From Crotophaga sulcirostris (Eukaryota > Chordata > Aves > Cuculiformes > Crotophagidae), in assembly GCA_013397455.1 (NCBI GenBank), contig VYZB01000279.1, positions 612,600 through 676,599 of the forward strand: a stretch of 64,000 nt of DNA. The letters are read 5' to 3'. A program made the position numbers and the translations under genes. The notes beneath the pieces are model-generated. The model was not told where the DNA came from. It did not search any database and saw only the letters and a list, made by a program, of their open reading frames with translations. Each line of letters opens with the position of its first letter. The first letter of the stretch is position 1. Positions 27,101 through 39,442 of this stretch are shown one piece after another.

Positions 27101-29880
27101 GATATAAATCAATCCCATCTGCAGGATTAAAACACAAATGCAACCATTAATTTGGCGCTAAATGTTTTCTCTACATCTTTAATAGCCCTAAGAAGGAAAC
27201 ACAAATGCATTTCGATGGCCTGATGTTAAATCATTTATAGAAGACCTATTTCCGAATCAGAAATTTCCAGTACGCTACTGCTGGCAAGTTAACAGAAGCT
27301 CAAGATAGTACTCAGCTCCGTCAATAGGAAACATGCAATTCATGCAGGCTGTCTGCCTATGGAAAGGCCAAAGATATCACACATCTAACTGAAAACATAA
27401 GAGCTAAAAAAGCATTCAGTGCAGCGGCCTTGGGTTAAATGGACAATTTTAAAACACATTCACCAGCTGTCTGCTACTGAGGCTTGTTTCTAATCTCCAG
27501 GATTCCAGGAATGCAATTTGCTACTACAGCACAGCAAAAGGATGCTGCCCCAAACCCAAATACTGACAAGCAGGGATGAAAATTTCAGAGCTTTTCTTTA
27601 TTTAGGTGTGAGCAGGTGGGGGTGTGCTGCACAACATTTTTTGTTACTGGTCTTCAGTAAGTCATTCACCCTTTTCAGCAGCCACTGAAGGTAATTTCAA
27701 GCATCTTTCCTAATTCTACACGTACTATCACTGCTAAAAGAAATGAGGCATTTAGCAAAATTCTAGCAGTCTTAAGAGAGAAAGGAAACTTAGGAGCATT
27801 AAGCAAAGGGGTTCCGGTTCCTAAGACTTACCTGGAACCTTCCCAGCAGGACTCCCTCCCTCCAAGGACTGTGAAACCTGCCTCTGTTCCCACTACCGAT
27901 TTGACAGGTTCCCAGGTACAAGAAGCCTCATGCTGTCCATTTCATTTTCCACCCACTACAAAGGAGCTCCGCAACATATGTGTGATAATTCAGGTATCTG
28001 CTGGCACAAAGATGTAAACTGGAAAAGGATTTATGTATTTTTGTCTTTTTTTTTCTTTTGGAGAAAGGCAAGCCTGGCACAGATCTGTGACCCCAGGCTT
28101 TGAATGTGGGGAAGCATCTGACTTATTTGTAGCCCCCTCTCAGAATTCACAGTAGCATCACAGTTCTGTTTTGAACCCTGGCATTGGCAAGAAGTTTATG
28201 TACAACCTATATGACTTACCAACCATGGCAGAGTCCATCAGTGCCTGATGGAGCACTTGGGAAGCCTGGTTCGCTCTCACAGAAAGGGACAATGATCCAA
28301 GCCACTCTCAAGCAGAAGAAAAATGCAGTAACCTGACAATGCTGCAGGTTTGCAAGTCTGTTCTTCCCAATGGAGCAGGAGTGCCAGGAGTAGAGCAGAG
28401 ACATGGCAAGCAGCTCAAGATTTACAGGATAAACCATGCCCATTACATGCCACCGCCAGACAGACTAGAAGGCAATCTGCCCAGCTCTTTTCCACCACTG
28501 CAAGGTCAACTGAATCCCATTTTTAACAGGGCTCATAGGCAATAATTTGTGCCAGTGTGATAAGTCAGGCTTAAAAGTTCAAACTCTTCTTCGGGGCAGG
28601 GTGCTTGCTCACTGGGACAGCTCCATGGCATCCCCCCTCCTGCTCTGCAACCAAACAGTGCAAAGACACGAACCACAGCCACAAGACTTTTATCAGCAAA
28701 TCACAAATCTGAAATAATCAGAAAACCAAACCAAGTCATGTACTTGGTCTTTAAAAAAGGAGGGGAAGGGAGAAAAAAAAATCAATAAAGGGGAAACAGT
28801 GATTTTAATAGCCTCCCAAACCATGTGTTTACCATCTTATTCTGATATTAAACAGAGGGCAGGGGAAAAAAAATAATATGGAAACTATTCTAGAGTAACC
28901 CAAAGTATTTCTTTCAACCTCAACCACTCTTTTTTTTTTTTTAATTTCAGCTACCAAAACAAACAAACCCAACTTACTACTTGTACAGACAAACTTTTCG
29001 TTTCCAATACCAACATCCACTTTTATAATGCAAGAGGCAAAGAGATTCCTACACAGGCTCAGCCTGGTTTTGGTGGGTTTGGAGCTCATTTTAAGGGCAA
29101 GAGCCAGTGTCAAAATGAAAGAGCAGTGAGTTCAATACAAACAATGTTCAGCCCAGTGTTTACAAAAACCTTTAAATACCAGAAGCAGTTGTAATCATCC
29201 AGTATCTTACTATTTCCATACATTTGATACTCACTCCACCCAAGGCTCAAGTCTCATTTGGATGGCAATTTTACAACTGAGACATTTATGCAGAGAGACA
29301 TGTATTCCTACTGACAACAGTTACCAATTAAGCAAAAAACATAATGGGTAACAGACTCAGAGCACAGGGAAGATCTGTTTAATCTCTCTACTCAGGCAGA
29401 AATCTGGTCTAATGAAATTAATATAAAAAGCTGAGTTTCCAAATAACAAACTTTACATTTTCTGGTGGTTTGGCACATTCCTCTCAATTTGTCCAACTAT
29501 GAAAACAAAAAAAAACCCCAAACAAATAAGAATGCCACAATTTTGGGGCAAAACTTCTCATTTTACAGCAGTTTTCTACTGTTTCTTATAATGTCACTCT
29601 ACTCTGGTCACTAAACTGCATAGTCTGGTTAATACACAGCCTCAGAATATCTTGAAGTTAATTAACTGAAGTAAATGCAGATTTCCTCACTCATTACATT
29701 TCCCAGCCAGAAGCAAAGGATCAGTTTTCATAAACTAAGACATAAATGGGGAAAGTATACTGCAAAGAGGTATGAACTGGAAGTTTAAAGCATCTTTCAG
29801 ACGCGCCATATATGACCGGAGAACCTTTTTCACCACCTCTGTTAACCAAACACTCACATATTGCCTCCTACCTGACATGT

Positions 29881-29911
29881 GATACTAGCCTAGCAAAAGA
29901 TACTAGCCTAG
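29881..29911. repeat. Short duplication, 18-bp period
   Basis: GATACTAGCCTAG occurs at 29881 and again at 29899, separated by CAAAA. Identical 13-bp copies suggest local slippage. Confidence 0.8.
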
Positions 29912-31129
29912 ACAGAGTTTTTTCCATTACTGCCTCCTTCCCCAAAACCACACCCATAAAGAGCAGATTCTCACTACAGCAATATTAAAGGAACAAACAG
30001 ACATGTGCTTCTGAACGACCTCTTTCAATATATTGGCAGCAAAGATGCTAGGAGAAGAAAAAGGGCCACGTTAGAGCCTACTCACTACTGAATCAAGATT
30101 CTAACAAAGCTCAATTTCTCTGGATGCCAAGGTTTTATGTACTGCTTTACACTATGATAAAGGGCAGGAGAGGGATTAGCAAAGATGAGGGAAAGATTAC
30201 TATTTTATCACCGCTATAAAACAGAACTACACTGGAAACGAGTTGGGTGAACATTCAGAGCACTATCATGCTCCATCCCAACTCCATTGCTGCCAACTGC
30301 ACTTGGAAAAACTCAGCAGAAGCAACCAGCTTTAAAATAAGAACAAAACCATGGAGTTTTTAGAAGAGAACTTAAGCCTCTGGGTGGAGATTTCTGTATC
30401 TTATAGTGTTTGGGATCTTTTTAATTCCACCCAGGTCAAGCTTTCCAAGTCCTGTACATAATCATGACTCCTAGAAACCCTCCTTCTTTTATATTTGTAA
30501 TATGCATGTAAAATTTGCTGCCACACCTTCTGTTTCTGCAGCACGCTGTGCAGGAAATTTCCTGTAAAACTCCCTTGGTGTAATACAACACAAAAGTTTT
30601 GACAGTTCCTCAATCATTCTGCACTTTTGACAAGATGAGAAACAATGCAGATTTCTGTAAAGCTGAGAGAGCATCCCAAGACACAAGCAATAACTTTCCA
30701 AACCAATTGAGTCAAGCAAGCCTTTAAGAAAGAGAAATTAAAACCTTAAAAACTATTTGCAGTACATGCTTATGATTAAATGTATTATCTGTTTAGAGAT
30801 CTGCATAATTCAAACTGCTGAAAAATGAAACATCAGGACAAAGTCACCTATACTTTTCAGTGCTGTACACCAAGATGCAAATGAAAAAAAAAAATGAAAA
30901 TGGGACAGAAGTTCTGCTCAGACTTTGATCATTTGTGCGATCAATGAAAGATGTCAGGACCAGAACCGAAACGGAAGGAGAACCCAGCTGGAGGTTAGCA
31001 GAGCTGAAATGAAAAAAAGCATCAGCCCCTCTCCAGCATACCTAATCAAGGTCTGCTCTGACCCCTTCCTAGAACAAAGCAATGTGTTATTTGCAAACCC
31101 AACTTCCTTTCCCCCTTCCGAGTTATTTC

Positions 31130-31143
31130 TTTTTTTTTTTTTT
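31130..31143. repeat. Poly-T run (14 T)
   Basis: Fourteen T residues in intron 2. No adjacent retrocopy is recognisable. Confidence 0.82.
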
Positions 31144-34100
31144 AAGAGGTTTGAAATTCTCTGTACATCTGAATCAAAATATCCATTTTAAACTGCAGTG
31201 CAGCAATTGAGGATAAGACAATGGAGATGAGCATGAAAGAGGCAATGAAGAAACACAACACCATTAAATCACTTCTCACTGCTTAATGTAACACTCATTG
31301 CGGAACAATTTAACAAATGCCATAACAAACAGTGTTGACACCACACAGTTTAACACCGGTAGACTGACAAAGTGAGATTTTCAGAAGGACCTGTAGTATG
31401 ACATCCATTAAGTTTATAACCAAAGGCTTGGATTTTCAAAGCTTTTGGGATACTGTTTATGTTACTCATCATTTGATGGTACCAAGAGGTTCACAGAACC
31501 ATTTTGAAAAGAAGCAAGAAAAGAAGTTTTCCTTATTACTTTAATGTTGTAGTTAATGTTTAAATAAATTAAAATTTATTTGGGGCTTCTGTTTACTACA
31601 ACTGGAACAACACAAAGCGTCTGGCTTGTTTTTAATGCCCACAACAGTCAAAATTTGCAAAAAACTAACCTAAATCCTTAATCTTTACCATTGTTATTGA
31701 CAATAACTTCCTGACAGTGAGGAAACATTTAAGAGTTTCTGGTAAAAGAAAAAAAAACACACTTGATCAAAAAGTGCATTAAATGAAAATAAAATATTAA
31801 ACTTCTGCTTTCTAGTGTTTCAGACAAAGTGACACAATTATCCATGTGCTGGGCTGGCAAAGTTTAACAACTTATGCATGTACCAAATTTTACTAGATTA
31901 TACACAGCCCATACAACATATCAGACCCTCCAGAAAATGCATTATTTTGCCCCTGCTCCCTGGTCTCTAATCTACCCAAAGCTTTGCATAGAGATAATAT
32001 TACATTCACAGCTTAGGCCTTGACAACTGCACCCATAAATCAATTTTAAATCTTGCATTAATCATCTTTCTGTAATCAGTGGCTATTCAGCACAAATTTA
32101 CATCTCATTTCTGTTGGCCAAACAGGCACATTAGAGCTTTGAAGCTTATTCAGGCTTAAATGATTATATTCCCCTAATAAACACTGAAGTCCTCTCAGTC
32201 CAGCTGCCGTGAGCTGCATTAATGACGCCACGGCAGCAGGGGCCATCCAAAGCCAGCCTTGTGCAGTGCCACAAGCTGCAGCCCCCACACCAAACAGATT
32301 TTTTTTGGATTTCCAATACACTCAAACAGAAGAAATGAGAAAGCTGCTCTGCCTGTGCAGACCCTCTTATGGGAACTGGCGTGCTCAGCAGGCATATACA
32401 GCATGCAATTTATTGCACCTCCTCCTAACAGCTCCATTTGCCATCTCTTGAATGCAGGAGATTACCAGCAAGAAAACCAAAACCCAGATTTTCTGATTCC
32501 TTATGACTGTCACCAAAATGAAAGAAAGCTGTTGAAGCTGAACTCTGTAAAAAAAAAAAAATCACCTTTTCCCATTTGTCATGACAGCTGTAAGTTTGTT
32601 TCAGAGCATCACCACACTGTGATGTCCTAGCACCCTTTTCTTTGTTCACCTCTGAATTAGGCATTGCATTTTTAACATGTGACTGCAATCTATTCCTGGT
32701 TTTCGCATTGCTCTCACTGGATTGTGTGACAATGACTATCACTTACGCAGGATTACAGTAAGCAGCTAAAACATGATCAGTTCAGGGCGGATTTTGAATG
32801 TTCTTCCCTTCAATCCCTATAGCAAAGCAATCTATCCTGATTGAACAAAGAATAATTATTTAATTAAAGGTTCTCGGCAGGCCTACATTATTAAACCAGC
32901 ATAAAAAGCCTCACATTGATTGTATATTCACTACCATTTAAGGTCTGAATCAGTATGCCAAGACCTAAAAATGAATGAACAGAATGAGTTTATTATGACT
33001 GTTGTTAAGTACTTACCCATGATAGGTAATAAATTATACATGTGGATGTTTGTTATGCTTATTCCACAACATAATGCAACTTTTAGTTACTTTTTATTCT
33101 ATGGTATTTAATTCCACTATGTCAGGCTTATGTTACTATATAAATAAGGCACCAGAACTACAAGGATGTAAATCCATCAGAGGCACAACCTGAACCTTGT
33201 CCTTTCTTTAAATCCGGAAATCTGTCCTCAGTTGTTTACAATGGATGCCCTATATCCTAACTATCTCAGAAAAGATACAGTTCTAGAGAGGTCCCATACT
33301 TCGTTGCCTATTTTTCCTCACTTGCAACCTCCTGTTACTCCATTCTCTCTTCCAGTATCTGGTATCCACTAAAGCACCAACTGAACACCAATATACCACG
33401 AGTAGGAAAGCAGCCCTGGGTCAGTCAGAAAACACAAGGCAAGGACCTGCCTTGGACTTGCACATGGAAGAGACACTTTCATAGCAGACCCATCACTGAA
33501 TGCAAGTTTTTCTCAATTTTGTGCAATTTATGGACATAACAGCTAAAATATAGCAACAGTATTCTATTGCTAGGCAGGTTAATCCCATCTATGGACTGAA
33601 TTTCTGCTAGAAACACTTTTAAACAATCTTCAGGAGTCTCCAGGAGGAAAGACACTACTCAGCAAGGAAACTACAATAGGTTATTTATCCATTTATCTTA
33701 TTTGTAGAGCCTTTCACTCTACAAAACCGACTCATTGACCATTTCACACAAACATGAAATTATAAACTCAGTTTAATCATTATTTCGTAGTTAAACCATG
33801 AAATCAATCCCCTTTCAATTTTTGTCTCTTCAGCTTGACTCTTTCAGTGAAACTGGACGCAGGCTCCATGAAGTGCTGAAGTTTGAAAGAAAAGGATGAA
33901 TGAATACACTTTAAAAAATAGAAGTACAATTCTCAGAGAAAGAATTAATTAGCATAGGAAACAGCACTTCTACAGGTTATGTAGTAACTGACAGCATTCT
34001 TCTTCCCACAACACACACATGCTGGTTGTTAGTCAGCTGAAGAAATGGCACTCTGATGTTGAACAGTTGCCCCTATAGTGCACAATACAGAAAGCTTTCC

Positions 34101-34969
34101 AGTAATGTGTGCTCTCATTCGTAAATTATTGTGCACAAAGAAACTTAAAACAGTACTGAGTGAAAGAAACTTCATACTAAGTAAAGGAATGTGCCATTTA
34201 GGGGAAGGACACAAAAACATGTTCTTGCATCTCCACCTTCCACTAGCCTTGGGTGCAAGTACATAGGACCAGACCTAAAGAACTCTACCACTCATACACA
34301 CAAAAGGGAAATTTTCATATTTGCATGGACTGAAGTTGTCAGAGAGAGGCCAGAAAGAAGCACATAGGAGATTTCGGTGCAGTTTCCTCCACTTAGGGGC
34401 TTGGAGTCTAAGTTGATGCAAGGTATTTGGCTTTGCAGGGGCGAAGCCTCTACTTGCACTAAAGCTGACGCTGAGCCAGGACTGAATCCTACCTTTCCTA
34501 GGGCTTTAGGAGGCTGCAGAATTGTATCTTCTCCTGCAACAGGAACCTAACTTCTCAAAAGAAATTATGAACACAATGCAGTAGCACGTCCTTCTCCCTT
34601 CAGACTCCTCTTATGAAATAAGCTCGTGCCCAGGTCAACTGATGGCAGAGGATTCACCAGAGCTCTAGTACACAGTTTCAGGTCACATACATCTGGCACT
34701 GTACCCCAATTCCTCCCTGCCACAGCATCCCACTGAGCAGCCACTAAGGCTTCCATCACAAGGATGATTCTCTTCTCTCCATGATCCACTTGCCTCAGAG
34801 CAAACAAAAAGATAACGCAACACTTTACTAGACCAGTTCCAGAAAGCCACTTTCATTTCAAACTGCAATACTTCAGCTAGGACAAATTGTAAAGATCCCA
34901 GAAAGGAGAGAACGAGAGTCCACAGCTACTCAACAGAGGAAAAATCTACTTTACATCACAAAAATCTGT

Positions 34970-34989
34970 AAAAAAAAAAAAAAAAAAAA
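34970..34989. repeat. Poly-A run (20 A)
   Basis: Twenty uninterrupted A residues, the longest homopolymer noticed in the window. I see no processed-gene sequence 5' of it that would make it a retrocopy tail. Confidence 0.88.
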
Positions 34990-37900
34990 GGCTGGCATGT
35001 GGCTAACTTGCTTGTGGCCTCTATTTGCTGAAATGGAGTGTTGGAAGTAGAAAGAGAGAACTCACACACAGTGGAAAGTTAGCAAGAAAAAGCATAGCAA
35101 GATCCATTGACTGAGAACTGGAGATTGACCCATCCAGGCTAGAAAGAGGAGTTTGTGATACAACAAGGGCAGCTTGCTGTTGGCACAAGCTACAAAGGAA
35201 TATGGTGGACTCGCCATAACAGGAAAGCTAAAAAGAAAAAAAATCCCCCTCCAGAAAGTGCACTGTAGGTCAAGTCAAGGTTACAGACCTCCTGCAAGGA
35301 TCCCTGAACAAGCTTCTACACTGTACGTACCACAGGAGACTCAACTACATGATGTTAACAGCCCCACTAGCCTTAAATCCTACAAAGCCACTCCACCATT
35401 ACCCTTCAGCTCACACATTCACAAATCTGCTTTTATTTTTAAATGTAAACTAGCAAATACTATAATATTGTGCTTCTTTTCCAATTGATTGTTTTACTCC
35501 ACCAGCAAGGAATCTGTAACTCAGAAAGAAACAGCATGTCTAGTATATCAATGATTTGCAATTAACATATTTGAACAGTGGGGAGTTGCCCAACTTTATT
35601 TCTTAATATATTTTTGATTACTTATGTATTTACTGCAAAATGGGAGAACACTAGTTCAGTTCTCAGATTTAAAACTCCGCAGAGCAGAGATGAAAGGAAA
35701 TTTGCCAAGTAATAGCTCTGTTCACAGCACCGTGTGTGAAAAAAAATGTTTTCACTCGATTTTCTCTATCTCCTGCTTTATTTTTGAACAGGCAAAACAA
35801 AGGTTAGAAAAAAGGGGCATTCGGGGTTTTTGAAAGGCAACAATCATGATTCTGTTAAGTTAGGCTCATTCTCAGTTCATGAAAACACAGGACACCTACG
35901 GCAGTAGCACCCGTTTTGGGTCTCAGTTTCTTCTTTTATCTTTGATCAATGGGGACACTACATGGTCTTCCAGCAGGAAGAGATGCACCACAGAAATCAT
36001 GTGGGAAAAGCCCCGCTCACACAGAAAAAGCTCATGACAGATTATGGTTTCTGCCAAAGACCCCTTGCAACCCATGCAAAGATGCACAGGGACTTCTGCA
36101 CATCCAACCTTCGTGAGGTCAACCTCTACAAACAGCCGCACTGAAGGAAAACACCCCACGTTAGCACTGGAGCAGGTAACCCTGCAGAAAACCTGAGGAG
36201 TAGTGGCAGGGAAGAATGGAGTCCAAAAGGTTTACCTGGGCTAGCGTTATCAAACCAAATAGCTTTGCAAAGACCAAGCAAGGGCTGCTTAAGATTTCCT
36301 GCTTTCTCTCACACACCTTCACAGCAAGAAAGCCTTTTACAAAGGTACAGGCAGCATCACAACCAAATCCCCTGGGGGCTGAAGACATTTGCCAGTTCAA
36401 TACACTTACACAGCTCTGAGAAACAGGCTCTGCCAGACTTAGTTACTGTGACTCCAAAGGGCACAGTAGCTCCTGCCTATCTGTACAGCCTGCCCACATC
36501 AAGACCACCCCTCTGAGTTAAATATACCAGAGTGGATAAGCAGTATTTTGAAACTGAATATACGGGGCTTGGGAAGCCGAGTTCACAGTCTGCATAATCG
36601 GCACAGACATTCAATTATCATTAAAATTAATAAGTAGGACAACAACCAAATCCCCTGACAGGTTTTGATTATCTCAGTCTGGATATTTATCAAAATTACT
36701 CTGACACTGAATCACTGGGCTCTGGCCAATGGGCACAAGTCGCTCCTTCACCCACCACAGTTTCCTTCATGCTGGAAGCTTCGTGACAAATGACATCAGA
36801 AAAGACAACAAGGACAGCACAAGAAAGGAAACAGATATCCCAAACTGCACAAAAAGGCTTAATTTAGTCTGAAATCCATTTCCAAGTCAACTATTCATTT
36901 TGTTCCTGTTAGGCAGCTGAACTCTGCCTCACTGTAATTCTGCAGCAGACTGACTGCAGTCACTGCTTTTGCAGGGAGGCACCAACCTGCTCACAGTCAC
37001 CTACCCTATCACCTAGCACCACATATCAATGACCACAACTCATTTATTTTCTGATCATCTAGAAAACATCTATCGTGATTGACACAGCTCACAATTCTTT
37101 CCTAAAACTTCATTTTTAGGTTGATTTTCCCAGCACTAGAACTGAATTCATCAGTGCTCTGCCCCACTGTTGTATTAATCAATATCCATATTTTAAAGGA
37201 TGTAAAATAAACTCCAGAAATAGCAGCAACCCAAAACACACATATGCTACCACTGAAGTTAACTACACAGGAACATTTCGTTATTCAATCTGGCATCAAA
37301 ATAAAGCAGACAGTAAACCAGAAGGAGATTGTGCAATTGACTTTATCTCACAGGATTATACTTGTGGTTACAAATTTAATTGTGTAGTCTAGAAGGATTT
37401 GCCACAAACTGAATAATCTCACATTGTGATGATTTATAATCGCAATACTGGCTACAATTTATAGGCTTACTATACATTTGCATTGCAATCAACTAAAACA
37501 GTGAGTGCATGCCCTACAATTTATAATAGCACCTAAAATTACATCTTGCAAGGAGCTCCAGTAGCTGCCCAGTCAAACAGTTTGGAGTTTTGAAACCAAG
37601 GCAAAGCTCTCAAGTGTGAATCTTACCAACTTATGAAGAAAATAAAGCTAAAAAAAATATATATATTAAAAAAAAAATTGAGCACCCCTCAGGTTTCTGA
37701 GCAGAAGACCAAAGGCCGCATTTCTGCTGTTCTTTAGTGTTGAATCAATCAGGAGCAAGCAATGCTGAGCAGACATCGGACAGAGCAAAAGTTATTTTCA
37801 TAGCCCTCAACTTCAAGTGACAAACTTCAGGAATAACCCCTAGGCTCCAGCAGGAAACCAGGAGGATCAAAACATCAGTGCCGTAACTGGAATTTGCAGG

Positions 37901-39320
37901 CTAAATATTCGAAGACAATCCCCCATGTGGAAAAAGAAGCAACCCTGAGGGTCCAATGAAAAAGGCTGCCTGCACAGGCAGAAGGTGCTAGTTTTTCTAA
38001 ACAACTGGATTCAAAACAGCAAGTCTAAGTCCTCCTTTTCAGAAACACTTTTCCCACCCCACTCAGTATTTGCTGGGTACAGTTAGGTCTCAGGGATATC
38101 ATCACAGCAGGACTACTCTATACAAACAGTACATCTGCATCACAGAGAAACTCAAAACACCTAAAAAAAGTCTATTAATTCTGAAAGATCACTTTCAATA
38201 AGTAGATATTTAAATTACAAAGCCACGTCATCACCTCCCCTGCCACCCTGCCCTAATTCACCCGTTCTTGGTCTCGCTCACAGCCAAAGGCAAGGCTGAC
38301 TTGAACAAAAACAACACGAAGCCTACAGCTCTGCATCACAACCACAACAGAACCGCAAATGGATTAACAGCGTACACTAACATCTCAAATCACATTAAAA
38401 AATACTCCGCGTTATCTTCTCCTGTCAACTGCATCTTCTGCACAGCATCACGGGCTGCCAATATTACGGGAAGAATCACTGCTCTTACAGGAAGACCTTT
38501 GAAGAGGAAGGCCAAGACACTTGCCCCAAAATATTTTTGCCAAAGTCAAATGAGAATTTTTGCAGCATGAAGACTCAGTCATTCCCCCCTCTTCAGAGTC
38601 AAAACTTTTCATCTTTCATCCTGCAAGAAAGCATTCAAAGGAGGGTAATTATCCACAGAAAGCACAAATCTTTACAAGCTCCTGGTTTATCTTATTTCAG
38701 CACAATAAACACATATACAGGACACTATTTTCTGTGTTTCAATATATAGGTAGTTCATATACACTGAAATCAATAAGATACAGTCTTGAAGTGCAATTAG
38801 GCTTTAGGAATGGATAACTTTTCTAACCATTTAAGCACATCTGCTTAAAATAGAATAATTTGAATTTTTTTTCTGCTGTTCATTTTGTTAAATCAGGATT
38901 TTAATATAATGCTGGTGGTCTGGCACTTGCTGGAGTAATGAACACAAAAGAGAAATCAGCAAGAGTACACAAGTTAAATGCTCATCCAGAGTATTTTGGC
39001 AAGAACAAGGTATGTAATAATACTTTCCTTCTTGGAAAGCACCAAAAGGAGATAAATTGAGGGCTACGCTGCATGTGTTTCTGCCCAGCAGTTTTCAGAG
39101 AACTGTCAGCAACATCTGCTCCTTACCATCACTCCTCTTCTCCCAGGAGCTGCTCCAGAGGTGTGCAGCTCAGCAGGCAATTCCTACATCTTTGTCAGCA
39201 TGCTGATGCACAGCCCCCCTACTCTTCATTGGGGAGGGGGGGAGGGCTTGCTTCCTATCAGCTCCCCAGGGATTGTGCCCCCCTGCAGCTATCTGGAAAA
39301 TTGTCCATAGGTTATTACAA

Positions 39321-39442
39321 TATCACAGTATCACAAGGTTGGAAGGGACCTCTGAGATCATCGAGTCCAACCTATAACCCAACACTAACAACAACTCGTC
39401 ATCTAAACCACGGCACTGAGTGCCTCATCCAATCTCCTCTTA
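39321..39442 (-). mobile_element. CR1 LINE 3' fragment
   Basis: Reverse-orientation CR1 3' end. It begins with TATCACAGTATCACAAGGTTGG (complement of the ATACTGTGA tail plus hairpin arm) and runs to the CTCATCCAATCTCCTCTTAA block. It is 5'-truncated after about 120 bp. The ORF2 stop region reads ACCACGG rather than ACCATGG, a CpG-type change. Only the tail and the last ORF2 codons remain. Confidence 0.92.

Noticed and set aside
34970..34989. Poly-A run as the tail of a processed pseudogene
   Set aside because: No coding-like sequence or target-site duplication is visible next to it. A plain homopolymer is the simpler reading.
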